Shown in pieces: positions 26,040 through 37,480 of a stretch of 64,000 nt of DNA (within the stretch, counting starts at the first letter, position 1; every line of letters begins with the position of its first letter). Made by a program: the position numbers and the translations under genes. Under the pieces are notes generated by a model, which did no database searches, was not told the origin of the DNA, and saw nothing but the letters and a program-made list of their open reading frames with translations. This DNA is from Drosophila persimilis (Eukaryota; Arthropoda; Insecta; Diptera; Drosophilidae), in the NCBI RefSeq assembly GCF_003286085.1, contig NW_020825322.1:1922001-1986000 (forward strand). Reading direction: 5' to 3'.

Positions 26040-26250
26040 GCTCGTACCAATCGATATTTGATTTAGCGCGGTTTTTGGTATCAACCGCAACCATACATTA
26101 TATAGATGTGTTATATCTCGCAAAGGAGTTTTCTGCTGGTTAAAGCATTCGTTTCTGCGGATTCGCCGAGTCTCTGAGTTGCTAATTCGTTAGTTTAATT
26201 CGTCTGTCCTGAAGAGAAACTTATACTTGCTTTCCAATTGCAGCTCCGGA
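26040..26250 (+). promoter_or_regulatory. Candidate orphan promoter with DRE-like site
   Basis: A DRE-like aatcgata at about 26049-26056 is followed by ttttggtatcaacc and then a splice-acceptor-like ctttccaattgcag ending near 26243. Fly housekeeping promoters often carry DRE sites. No intact plus-strand gene follows, only the degraded segment. Confidence 0.25.
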
Positions 26251-26780
26251 AAGGTGCCAGTCCGTACTTTAATTACTATACATTGGTCGGACATGAGGTG
26301 ATGATTGCGAACTGCATTTCCTCGCCGCGAAATGTACATGATGGCCCTTCATATACAGGAGCTGGAGCAGATTCCGAATGTGGTTCGGCGAAAATTTGCC
26401 CTAGATGGTCGCTTCCTGACGATCAGCTATGAGCATTCCCAGAGCTGCACTATGTCCCGTATGTAGCGCAAGACCCGTCAGCCGTAGAGCTCCGTACGCC
26501 GGAGAGATCCAGCACGGTGCCCAGATTGAGGAGCATCAGCAACGCCGGGGCCGCCGACACATATGTGGCTATCCGCTCATCGAGCTCGCTGGACAGGGGA
26601 TGATTGCGCTGCCATCGGAGTGCCGTTCCGCCAGCAGGTTGCTGTAGCTGTTGTAGCTGTAGCTGACATCAAATTACTGGCTGTCCCTGTTAAGCTGAAG
26701 CTGCTCGATTCCATCGGAGCTAGGCCTGGCCGTAGTCCACCAGCCGATTGCCGGCCAAGTCCACTAGAGATACAAAGAAA
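26244..26780 (-). pseudogene. Degraded coding remnant with leucine-rich-repeat-like pieces
   Basis: Minus-strand frames give protein-like fragments in shifting frames. LVDLAGNRLVDYGQA is read from 26767 and then hits a stop. SDGIEQLQLNRDS follows in another frame near 26718-26680. Then an open stretch of about 70 codons (26665-26450) contains ELDERIATYVSAAPALLMLL and NLGTVLDLSG. These resemble leucine-rich repeats broken by frameshifts and stops. The plus strand also offers a short protein-like frame, MYMMALHIQELEQIPNVVRR, near 26326. I do not recognise the parent gene. Pseudogene status is inferred from the broken frames. Confidence 0.35.
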
Positions 26781-26938
26781 GAGATTTACTTGATTATTTC
26801 ATAGGATCAAAAGTTGTTGATGACTGAAACTGAAAGTGTAGCTCCTGTCTGTGAAAACTTTTTCCGCTTCAGTTGGGGTTTTCCAGAATCAGTGGACTTA
26901 GGGGTGCTCCATTAACAATTCAGATTTCAATTTGTTGC

Positions 26939-26944
26939 TTTTAT
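26939..26944 (-). terminator. Possible poly(A) signal of Arp2
   Basis: The first exact AATAAA on the minus strand after the Arp2 stop codon lies here, which would give a 3' UTR of about 1.14 kb. Variant signals (ATTAAA near 27437) are closer to the stop. Confidence 0.25.
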
Positions 26945-28087
26945 TGTTGTGATTCTCGTTTGTTTAGTTGGTAAAAAAAAACACCACCATTTTCTATATA
27001 TACGATTTAGCGTTAGACTACAGTATACATCATACGTACATATGTAATTAATATTTTCATTTGTGTATTGCATTTACTTATACATATACTCGTAATTGGC
27101 ATACCACACTCCACACTGAACATATACGAGTACCCATGAAATGGGTGGGTATATGGCGTGTGTTCGTTCGTGTGTCCATCGACAATCATAATCATCATCA
27201 AATTGCAACTAACTAGTGCTGTGAAAGGGGATCAGGGGTCGTATCAAATAAAAGAGGGAATGAAAATGCAACACTCTTTGGACTCTGCTCTCCTTATCTC
27301 TGACTTTTCTCTGATACTACTAAATAGCTGATATATATTGTATTAAATTTTGGATTCTTGAGTCTGCATTAAAAATAGTATTTTTTTTTTTGTGGGGCCA
27401 ATCAATGCGTACTCGTATAACTATATTTTTCATTCACATTTAATTAATTTTTGTTAAATTTTGGAAAACAAAAGAACAAAAATGAACTTATGCAAATACT
27501 TCCCGTCTCTTTCTTAATTGTGCAGCTGTCGCTCTCTCTATCTCTATCTCTGTCTCTCTGTTTTTGTCTTTTTATGCTGTCCTTCTCCTTCTACTTGACG
27601 CGATTTGGAATCGCTGCTAGTGTATTTTCGTAATACTTAATTCAAAATACTCGCGAAATGAAACAGTTTCGTTTAAAAAAATATCAATACACTTTATGCC
27701 AGGGGATATACATTGTGGGAAAAATAAAGAACGAGGGGTTGTGGTGGTGGTGTTACGTGGTAATTAATCACATAATTATAATCAGATAATCAGTAAACAT
27801 ATAATATTTCAAGTTGACACAAAGAAGGCGGCAGTGGGGTTACACTTTAAGCGTTACATAGAAGCTCGCAGGGAGCCACATGTAGACGGAACATTCAATC
27901 ACACGGGGGGAAAAAAGCACATTCACACACACGTCTTACATAGCACATTGTCAGGCATTTCCCTTCGTTTCTATCGGGTTGAGGTCTCCTACTTCCACTC
28001 CGAAAGCCGAAAGAAAATATCAAAACTAAGGCTACACTTGTTCATCCTCGTCATCTCTCAATCCCAATCTCAACCAGAATCCTGCTC

Positions 28088-31000
28088 CTAGTTACTGATC
28101 TTTTGCAGTTTTTGCAATACTTTGAGACCCTGTTCCTGATACTCTTGCTTGGACATCCAAAAGCCGTCCCGATCCTTCGTCACCTCCGCCAAAACGGCGC
28201 CGCCAATGAAGACCATATCCTTCCGTCTCGGTGGATCCTCAATGCGTATTTTAAATTTCTATAAGACAAAAAACTATTGAGTCTCCAAAAATGTGAATAA
28301 TGAACTCAGTCCATACCGCCAACTTTTCCGTATCGTTCTTCAGCACTCGCTCCAGATACAATTGCTTGATCTCGCGCTCCAATCGACTGGGCAGGCCCGG
28401 ATACATGGTGGAACCACCAGACAAGACTATATGCTTGTAAAGCTCTGGCCGTATGTCGATGTCCGCCGCTTGGATCGTATTGAAGACCAGCTCCGCAATG
28501 CCGGCGCCCTCGACATTGATTAAATGCGGTTGGAATAGGGCTTCGGGGGCCTCGAATCTTTCGCCCCCCACCTTGATCACCCGACCATCGGGTAACGTAT
28601 AGGACTCGACCAGCACCGTGGTCTCCAGGGCCAGACGCTGCTCCATCTCGATGTCGTACCCGATGTAGCAGAGCTTCTCTTTCATTATTCGAACTGTTTC
28701 GAAGTCAGCGGAATGATTGAAGGCGTATCCACGAAGTAAAAGTAACTGCAAAAGATTTTCAATCATATAGTATGTGCCTGACGACGCGTGGCAATCTCAA
28801 AAGCACGCACCTTAATCAGATAGCGGGTGATATCACGTCCAGCAATATCCAATCGACGCGTCAAATGTGGCAGGGCAAACTCCTCATAGACAGGACAAAT
28901 GTGCGTAACCCCATCACCGGAATCGACAACAACGCCCGATATCAGGCCCTGGGCGTACAGCGTAAGCACCGCCTGAATGGCAATGTATGTGGAATCAAAG
29001 CCGTACTTCTCGAACATCACCTGAACAGCAAAGAGAAAAAGATAAAACGGATCGAGGGACACAAACGCAACAAACGATCTACCTCAATCATTTTCTCCCG
29101 ATTCTTTGTGGGATTCATGGGTGGCTCTGTCAGCAGTATCTTTGTGTTTGTCGGATCAATGTCCATCTTCTTGGGCCCGAACGTATAGTCCCACACATGA
29201 CACATGTCGTCCCAGTTCCGGACCACGCCGTTCTCCATCGGATAGGAGACCTCCAGTAATGATCGCAGCTGTGAGGCCTCATCGCCGACCATCAGATCCT
29301 GAAAGGTTTTTTAGTTTTTTGCACATTTTTTGCATCGTTAGTGGCTATCACACATTTCTCTCGACAATCTGGGACTAGGAGCGGTTGAAGGTTGAGAGGA
29401 AAGGGGAAAGGGTGAAGGGAGAAGGGTCGTGGGGTAGCGAGAGCTACAGACAAGAACAGAACCAAATGGGGGGTAAGGGTGCCTGTAGCTAATCCAAAGC
29501 TATATTTAACAAATCTAAACTAAGCAAAAACAATTAACGAGCAGAGCAACGTGCAATAAGTAACAAAAATAAAAAGCATCGAGTGCATGCGCGCATTCCT
29601 GAAACTTTTTCAATTGAGTTTCAGCTGTCAAATTGGGATTTGGCATTCTGGAATGTCCTGGTCATTACTACTTAAGCCAAAAGAACTTCAGCTTAGCCAC
29701 AAGTCATGCATCAAACAGTTAACAATTAACAATTAACTAGGAATTAGGAAACAATTACAACGGGAACAGCTAGCACTAAACTAAAGAAATTAATGTACAT
29801 ACAACAATAACAAAAACAATGAGTACTAGAAAAGCGGATAAACAAAATCGTTTTTTTTTTTTTTTGTTTTTTTGTGGTGTGAAAACCCATAGAGAAAAAT
29901 GTTGAATAACAAAAATTTCGATTTAAATTTAATTTGGTTTTTGTTTTATTTTTTTTTTTTAGTTACTTTTGTTTGTTTGAAATGTAGATTTTTTTCAATG
30001 GATCACGCCTCGAATTGAGTATATATTTATGTATATGATTGATTCGAAATCAAGCTCGGTTGTAGATGTGTTTTCGGGGAAAATATTCAAATACAAACAA
30101 CTAGTGAAAAAGTATAGTATGGAACAATAAACACGTATTTATGTTATTATCCTAGGTGCGTTGTTTCAACAGGAATGGGTCATCAAATTTCAAAATCTTC
30201 GCATATCTTTATAAGCGTGTATTTTTGTGTACGTGTACGTGTGCGTGTGTGTGTATATTAAAAATTTTTATTATTTAACCTTTTTCCGAATTAAAATCGA
30301 TTTTGGGTTTGTTTTGCTTTTGTTTTTTTGTTGTGTGAATTACTTTTAACATTTGGAATTAAGTAGGGGGGATTGTTTTGGTTTTTTTTTTTTTTTTTTG
30401 TAAACTATAAAAACTTGACTTACATCGACATGTAAATCCTGCAAAATATTTGTATTTTCAAAAAAATATGTAAAAAAAAGAACAGAAAATGGTATAAGAA
30501 TATTAAAAATGAAGAGAACGATTCGTTTGTTTGTTGGTTTTTTTTTTTATATAGTGTTTGGTTTTTTTTTGCAATATTGTTTTGCTTGTTTTTTTTTTGC
30601 CTAAACTTAAAAACCAGCAAATGCTAGGAAAGATCTATTGTATATAGTAGGATATAGTATAGGTGGTGGTATCAGATAAGAAAATGCACTAGAAAAAAGC
30701 TGACGGGCTTTGTGTGGTCTGATCTGGTCTGGTCTGGTCCCCATCTTAAGTGCTAAGCCCCGGCCTAAACCCAAAAGCCGAAAGCGAAACTTAGTTATTA
30801 TACTATGCCCCCAACAGCCAGGACTCTGTATTTGTATGCCATTTATGCGTGTATAACAGATAGCACCCCACACCATTGAAACCAAGACCAAATGGAAGCC
30901 CCCCAAGGGGGAATGCAACTCAAGACAAAATGCAATGAGATCATATGATGGCAGAAAGGAAAACTGTGAAGTGAAGTGAAGTGGAGTGGAGTATGCATGG

Positions 31001-32410
31001 GTATGTAGTAAATCATAACGAGTATATGTAACTATGCCACACTAAATAGATAGAATAGAACAATTTGTTTCAGCTAACATAATCAGATGAGACAGAGAGA
31101 CAGTGAGAGAGAGGAGGGTGTCTGTGTGTGGGGGGGGAAGTGAAAATGGAATGTGAATTTCTAGGCGCTAATTTTGTTCTTGCCGTTCAACTAGTTCTTG
31201 AATAAGTTATATAGAAAGAAATTACCAAACTATATGGTGTGTGTTTTTGTGTGTGTGTGTGTGTGTGGAAGATGAGCCTGTGTACCATACACTCCAGTAC
31301 CATACCCTGTAGTTACACTGTCTTAGAGGCCTTAATTCTGTTACTTGTAATTAGTTACCAAGCTAGCTACCAGTAACCATTAGAAGGTAATGCCTATTAA
31401 TCAGTTAATATCGATTTGCAGCTGATTACTGGTAGATAGTTTGGTAAGTAGTCTTTGGCCATATATCACTCCCACCTACGGGTAAAGAGAGATGATAGGT
31501 GCTGATACTGGAGTGTATTTTTTTATGTATATGTATGTAGGTAGGAATATGGTGTTGTGTTTCTCTTCCTTTCCCGTGCTACTTGTTGTTATGTATAAAT
31601 TCTTTTTCCCTTTTTTTTTAAAGATGGTTGGGGGAAATCGGATATTACGCTGGTCATACCTTCACTTCGATGTCACCGATTTTGTTCACCGCCCGGATAA
31701 TTGGTCGCCCCACCATCGAGGGGAAAATGTAGGCGGGGAAATTGCTGCCGGCATAGCCGCACTTCACAAACTGCAATCACAAAGGTAGAGGGAGAGAGAG
31801 AGAAAAAAAGTGTTAGAGAGCCGTTTTTTGTTTGCATTCATGCCGCCAGCTGCTTTTGTTTATCGGTTCGGTGTGGAACCGTTACCACGGTTATCTTTTG
31901 CGCGATAAGACATAAGATTGAACACAAAATACCACAGGCGTCCATAGCCGCCGCCGCCGATCATTCGGCAGTTTGGGCGTGTTTTGTTTGTGTATGAGTA
32001 TGTAGTGTGTGGTGTGTCAGGGTATGCGTAACATTTGAGTCCGATGAGTAATACTGACGACGGTCAGCGGTAACAATGACTAAAGCGGGTGCAGCGCAGC
32101 ACGAGATGGAGAAGCAGAGGCAGCGACCTCTTCCAACACATAGTAAATCACTGCATCAATACTGCACTCCCGCAGCGTCGCGCCGACCCCAACGTCAACG
32201 CCCGAGCCAGTCAAGCAGTTCCATAGAAGCACTGCTTAACCTACAAGAATATTCTGCTGCTGCGGCAGCGGCGGCGGCGTCGGAGCCGATCCAGAAATGT
32301 ATGTCACAGTGGTCGCAGGGGGAAATCGGGTTAATAATTGAATAAGAAAACGGATATCTTACCCCTGTGCCGTTATCACAGACAATGACATTGCGTCCCT
32401 TGCTATCCAT
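28088..32410 (-). CDS. Arp2: Arp2 (Arp14D), actin-related protein 2 of the Arp2/3 complex
   Basis: Arp2 is the actin-like subunit which, with Arp3, forms the template for branched actin filaments. Seven coding exons on the minus strand join in frame: 32410-32363, 31770-31660, 30438-30424, 29298-29083, 29020-28811, 28745-28317 and 28258-28088. The product is 399 residues, the length expected for fly Arp2. It starts [16 protein letters not shown] (first nucleotide-binding loop) and continues [20 protein letters not shown]. It contains [20 protein letters not shown] (second phosphate loop) and [20 protein letters not shown] (adenosine motif), and ends [12 protein letters not shown]. All introns are phase 0 with GT/AG ends; the three 3' introns are 58-65 bp and the three 5' ones 592-1221 bp. 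The 15-nt exon 3 is described separately. The ATG lies about 500 bp downstream of a motif 1/DRE promoter. Confidence 0.97.
29299..30423 (-). other. Arp2 intron between microexon and exon 4
   Basis: AT-rich with long T/A homopolymers (for example near 29850 and 30380). No coding signal. Confidence 0.8.
30424..30438 (-). other. Arp2: 15-nt Arp2 microexon encoding DLHVD
   Basis: On the minus strand the sequence reads aatattttgcag|GATTTACATGTCGAT|gtaagt, a strong acceptor and donor around five codons. Exon 2 ends in GDIEVK and exon 4 begins DLMVGDEA, so inclusion gives [15 protein letters not shown], as in fly Arp2 as I remember it. Both flanking introns (31659-30439 and 30423-29299) are phase 0, so skipping is frame-neutral. 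Confidence 0.93.
30439..31659 (-). other. Arp2 intron upstream of the microexon
   Basis: Noncoding. Contains poly-T runs at 30540-30600 on the plus strand and a (GT)n tract near 31248-31267. Only the exon edges at 31660 and 30438 are distinctive. Confidence 0.8.
31771..32362 (-). other. Arp2 first coding intron
   Basis: Intron with donor GGG|gtaaga at 32362 and acceptor ttgcag at 31771. Contains a short ctgctgctgcggcagcggcggcgg run near 32257. Confidence 0.85.
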
Positions 32411-32904
32411 TTTTTTGGGGCACCAACTGGAACTGGAAACTGTCCGCGGCTGCTTCTCCTGCTGCTAATGATGTGTGGCTGCTGCTCTGGTTTGCTCTGC
32501 GTTGAGTATCACCGAATGTTGGGGAAGACTCTGTTTTGCAACGAGAAAAAGAAGCGGGATGAGCGATGGCGTTTCCTGTTGACTGTTGAATGGTTATTGC
32601 GGCCGCCCAGCGACTGCACTTAATCATACACTTTACTTTCCCACACACCGAGCACACAATCACACTTCATTAATACACACACCCACACAGGGATAGGCAA
32701 CCTGGCGCGAGAATTTGCTTTTACCCTTTTTACCGTGTTTCTGATGTTCGAAAATTGCTTTGTTCTATGATTGGTAATACTTCAGCATAATGTAGGCGCA
32801 ACTAATCAATTTCCAAATGGTAAGTGGTTACAGAGCATCTAGGTTGATTATAATTTCGATTTTTTTTTTTTTTGCGGCGGTACAAAAACACGGCACACGC
32901 ACAC

Positions 32905-32990
32905 ACACCAGTGTGACCGCGGACTTATCGATAAAATATACCGTCCGACCCTCAGAAATATACCAAAATATACCGTCTAATTTTATTTTC
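32905..32990 (-). promoter_or_regulatory. Arp2 core promoter module: motif 6 repeats, DRE, Ohler motif 1
   Basis: Read on the minus strand: two ggtatatttt-type repeats (Ohler motif 6), a third ggtatattt joined to tatcgata (DRE, 32925-32932), then cggtcacactg (Ohler motif 1, bound by M1BP; 32909-32919). This is the classic combination of TATA-less housekeeping promoters. Transcription would start just downstream, leaving a 5' UTR of up to about 490 nt before the ATG at 32410. The same module recurs upstream of Pp2B-14D. Confidence 0.75.
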
Positions 32991-33289
32991 TACGCTGCTC
33001 GATTTCTCGGCACATGAGCCTGGCCAATGCATATTGAATGTTGCCAGCAAGAAAAGACGTAAGAAAACGTTAGTGAGTAGGGAATGTAGGGACATTGTGG
33101 CGAGTAAAAATCGCATCAGAGGAAATCCCAAAAAAGTACCACCAAACTCAAGCGCCAAATGGAAATTGTTTGAAATTGAATGACGAAAAAGATTTAAATG
33201 GAATCTATTGAAATAAATGATACGCGTTAGTACGATTTTTGAGCAAAATTCTATACCCTTTCTTCTTAAATATACCTTTCAAAAATTAG

Positions 33290-33400
33290 ATTGATGAAAT
33301 TGACAAAATATACCAATATATACCGTAAATATACCTATGAAAAAAAGAAACTTAATCCCACAAAAGAAGAGAAAGTCCCGTCAAACGGCTATCGATACTA
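33290..33400. promoter_or_regulatory. Second cluster of motif 6-like repeats and a DRE
   Basis: Contains aaaatataccaatatataccgtaaatatacc at about 33304-33334 (three motif 6-like units) and ctatcgatac near 33391. It lies about 380 bp upstream of the Arp2 module. It may be an enhancer-like repeat of the same elements or a second promoter. Confidence 0.4.
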
Positions 33401-36400
33401 TCGACTGCATAGCGGAGCTGCGCGCCTAGCCTTAAAAGTGAATGAGTGAACAATACAATCCAGTGGAATAAATGATGCAGGGAAGCACGCATTAAGTATT
33501 TTCTGGACAGCAATAGTCTATATATCAGTTATGCCTATTTATATACGTATGTATTTATTACACAGGCCCATTAGAATAGTGCGGTGTTTAGTTTTCAGTA
33601 TTAGCTCCGATACCAGTTCGATAAATTATTTTGAAAAATATATTCTTTTCATTGGGATATTTATCTACATCACACTTGATAGATTTCATCGTCAGGTGTC
33701 TCTGTTGCTATTTCACCCCTGTGCAGTAACAGAATTAATTGAATTAATTTGTTTTGAAAGTACTCTATTAAAGATATGCCAATATTATAAAAAATCGATT
33801 AATCTATCGAATCTTTTTTTTTGCTTAAAAATGTTAGACAACATACAAATTTTTACGGATTTTTTCTAAATTTATAAAATTCCGTTAATATATCCCAAAA
33901 AAATAGCCAACAATTTATTTACCAGGACAATGAGAGAAAAAAACAGCCATAAAATGGAAATTTTGCTGCTGATTTATTTTATTTTGTTTATATAATATGT
34001 ATATGTATATATAATTTAATAATATAATAAACATTACTCATTTGTTATCTTTATAATTGCTTTAAGAGGCGAAATGTCTTATATATGTATGTAAGTACCA
34101 TGCACATCTTCTGTTCTGGATTGCATCTACATCTCGGGCCACGCACGCCACACGCCACTATCGCCGATCCAGATCGCGCTTTAACAGTAACGTGTGTGTT
34201 CTTTTGATTCGGTTTATGCTTTGTGTTCAACGATTAATGGATCCATAAAGTATTTAGTATGGTCTTGATATATTATCAAAATCTACAGATCTGCGTTTCC
34301 ACATCTTCCATTTCTCACTATATGTATATGCAAGTTAATATGTATTATTTATTTAGTGGCGTGTATTTGCCATATATCGAAAGAGCAGAGCCTCCTCAAA
34401 CTCATCTCATTCGAGAGTTACGTTACGTTACTTATGGAATGGTTGAGTGGGTGAGTGGGAGTGTGGGGAGAGCTAAGCAAATCGATCGTTTAGTTAGACA
34501 TTATGCTTCATATAATACTTTACCATATTTGGTATTTCTCCATATTATTTTGGTGTTATCTCATTCTGTATACTTGACTTGTGGAATCAATCAATTTCAA
34601 ATTGCCATTGGTTTCGGTTTCTGTTTTTTGTTTTCTAGGGGAAGCCCCCTGTTTCAATTACCTCCGTACTAACTAAATATGCATTTGCGATTTAACAGTT
34701 TTCAACAACAATAGAGGAAACGGAAATACTGAAACTTAAACTATAAGTATTCTTGTTCTATTCTTGTTCATCATTCATATCATCATCATTTTGTCGATTT
34801 TTAATATTTATATAGTTAGTTTATTCTCTTGTCCTTTCCTCATTCTTCTTCTTGTCTGTTGTGTGTGTGTGATTTTGTGTCTGTTGCTGAGTCAAAAAAA
34901 ATAGTGTCACTATTATATATGTATATGTATATTTGTATTTGTTTAAGTGGTAGCCATCTCTCAATAAGTTGGGTAGATGTCCCCTTTATAAAAGCTAAGT
35001 TTTATTCCGCTCCAATCGGGAATTGGAATTTGTTTTGTTAACTACGATAGAAATAATTTTTGGTAGCTTGACGATACGTACGCACGTGTCTATGTGTTTG
35101 TGTGTGTGTGTGCATATTACACTAAAAACTAATTGTTTTATCCAATCGTTACTCCTCATATACCATACACCTCATATATGTCTGTATGTACTTGTATATT
35201 AATATTAAATTGAAGGGTGAGGAAGGTATTGTATGGTGGTCTTGCAGAATATAAGCAAAGTACAGCCGTGCGGGGGGAATGGGCTCGAGTCGAAACGAAG
35301 CGAAACTGGAGCTGGAGCTGGAAACTGGAAACTGGAGTCCGCGAGCGTGCAGGTTGTGTGTGCTGTGGTGCTGGATGAAGGCATCTGTTGTGTGATTCTC
35401 CCTATTACAATGCGTATATATTCATATATATATATGTCTATATTTTGATTTGACATTGGAAAGTCGGCTATAAATACTATATATCTCTCTTGTAACACTA
35501 TTCGAACGCGTTGCGCGCGGAACAAGCGAACGCTGCATAGAATGGGGCTATGTTAAGTTAAGGAATTGGGGCGGGAAGGGTGGAAGTAGAAGGAATTGAT
35601 TGCCATCTCTTGAATTGAATTGAAACGCCTGTTCCACAGCGTTCCATGCCTTATACAATATACATACTTAATTAGCTACATTTTTACTTAATTGGAAACT
35701 CTATCTCAAAGACTTGCATCGTTAATGTTTGTGTGAGTGTGTGTGTGTGTGTCTGTGGGTGGAAATCAAAGCAAAAATAAATCGAAAATAATAACCTTGA
35801 GAATAAACCGAAAGGTGTACTCCTCTCTGGCGTGTGTGGGTGTGTTCCAACAGAAATAATTGTGTTCTAAGAGTAGTTAGTTGAATGTACACGAGGGGGG
35901 GATATTTATATCATCAATTACATTTCTATTAAGTAATTATTATTTAAATATCTGATTTGCTAGTTAAATGGGAAACGTTTTGTTTCCGCTTTGTGGGTGT
36001 TGGTGTGGGCGTCGGTGTCTTTGTGTGTGTTCCGAATCAATCAATCAATCAATCATTTAAAATGCATCATATTCATTAATTAATTAGCTAAACTCTTGCT
36101 CTTTACTCTTTACATAATGATAATCAGGACTCGATTCGATTCGGGTTTTCGGTTGATAAAACGCAATAAACCATACAGCCGCCACACACGCGTCCATCAT
36201 ACACACAGATAGTACATCGAATATGTAACAGATTTAATTCGAAAGTTATATTAAGCAACAATTATACAGATATATGCATGTATTAATTAATATATTATAA
36301 ATATACATATAGTATATACATATATAAATATATATATAGTATATGTATACATACATATAAAAAAAAGGTAAACTCTCCTTTTGTTTTGTTTTGTTTTTCA

Positions 36401-37480
36401 AGTTTAATTCGTATAAGGAACATTTATGGACTATTGCGGCACATATTGCAAACTGGTTTCTCCCTTCTCTTCTCTTCTCTTCTCTTCTCTTCTCTTCTCT
36501 TCAATCATTTTCATGCTTTTCAAGTTTATGTTAAGGATTACAAGACAAGGATTGCACAAAAGTATGTTGTTGTTTTGTTTTTGTTTTTGTTCATATTCAA
36601 TATTCATGTTTTCATCTTCATATTTGTTTAGTTATAGATCGATATTTAAATATATATTTATATATTCCATATGTATATGCTCGCTTCTTTTTGGCGCTGC
36701 TAAATGTTTTTAACAGATTAGCGCTGGATTTTTACCATCATTTTTTTCTTCTATTTAGTTTTAGTTTTAGTTTCTTTTTTTTTTTGTTTTGTTCTTTTTA
36801 TGTGTGTGTTTTGTTCATTTTTCATTCAAGGTTTTTCTCCCATTCGGGTTTCGCTTCTTTTTTTATACATTACAACTTAAGCTAAGAATTATGGGGGGTT
36901 TCTGGGTTTTCTGGGGTTGGGGTTTTCTTGAGAAAAGGAATTCTTGCGGCCGGCCCGCCAAAGTATGCAACACATAATTCTAATATCCAATATGCGCCGC
37001 GATGCGCGCCTGTGCTAAAACAAATTTGTCGGCTGCCGCTGAATGCCGCACGCTGCATGCTGCGTGCATCCAGTAGTGGTCGTGGAAGTGGTCGAAAGTC
37101 GGAGCTGGAGCTGTTACATACATTTATACTTAGATATAGAACTGGGTGGTTTTTTGTTGGTTTGTTTAAGTTGCTGTTCTGCCACACTTTAAGCTTAATT
37201 AAGGATCATCTTTGTTGTTGTTTGTTGGTGTTTTTCCGTTTCTGCTTCGGGCCATGCTTGAGGTTCAGTTACAGCTCGATTACAGTTTGATGTTTAGCTA
37301 AAACGACAAATCGTTGACACTTTACTAAATAAAGGTCCATCCACACTGCCACTGTCACTGCCTCTATCTCCACTCCACTCCACTCTGCTCTGCTCCACTC
37401 CACTGTACTCCATTCCACTCCACTCCGTACCACTGCCGTACCGCCTGCCTGCACAGTCGATCCGATCTGCGGCTTGCCGC
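33400..37480. other. Spacer and 3' flank of Pp2B-14D
   Basis: No coding gene seen. AT-rich, with TTCTC repeats at 36465-36502, (GT)n tracts near 35099-35112 and 35736-35752, and (AT)n near 36290-36360. The part next to 37480 should include the Pp2B-14D 3' UTR. I could not place its poly(A) site. Confidence 0.55.
36465..36502. repeat. (TTCTC)n pentanucleotide repeat
   Basis: Seven tandem TTCTC units. Confidence 0.9.

Noticed and set aside
32960-33180. Open basic frame (KKRRKKTLVSRECRDIVAS...) downstream of the divergent face of the Arp2 promoter
   Set aside because: No ATG in frame, alternative frames are equally open, and no splice context was found. Too weak to call a gene.
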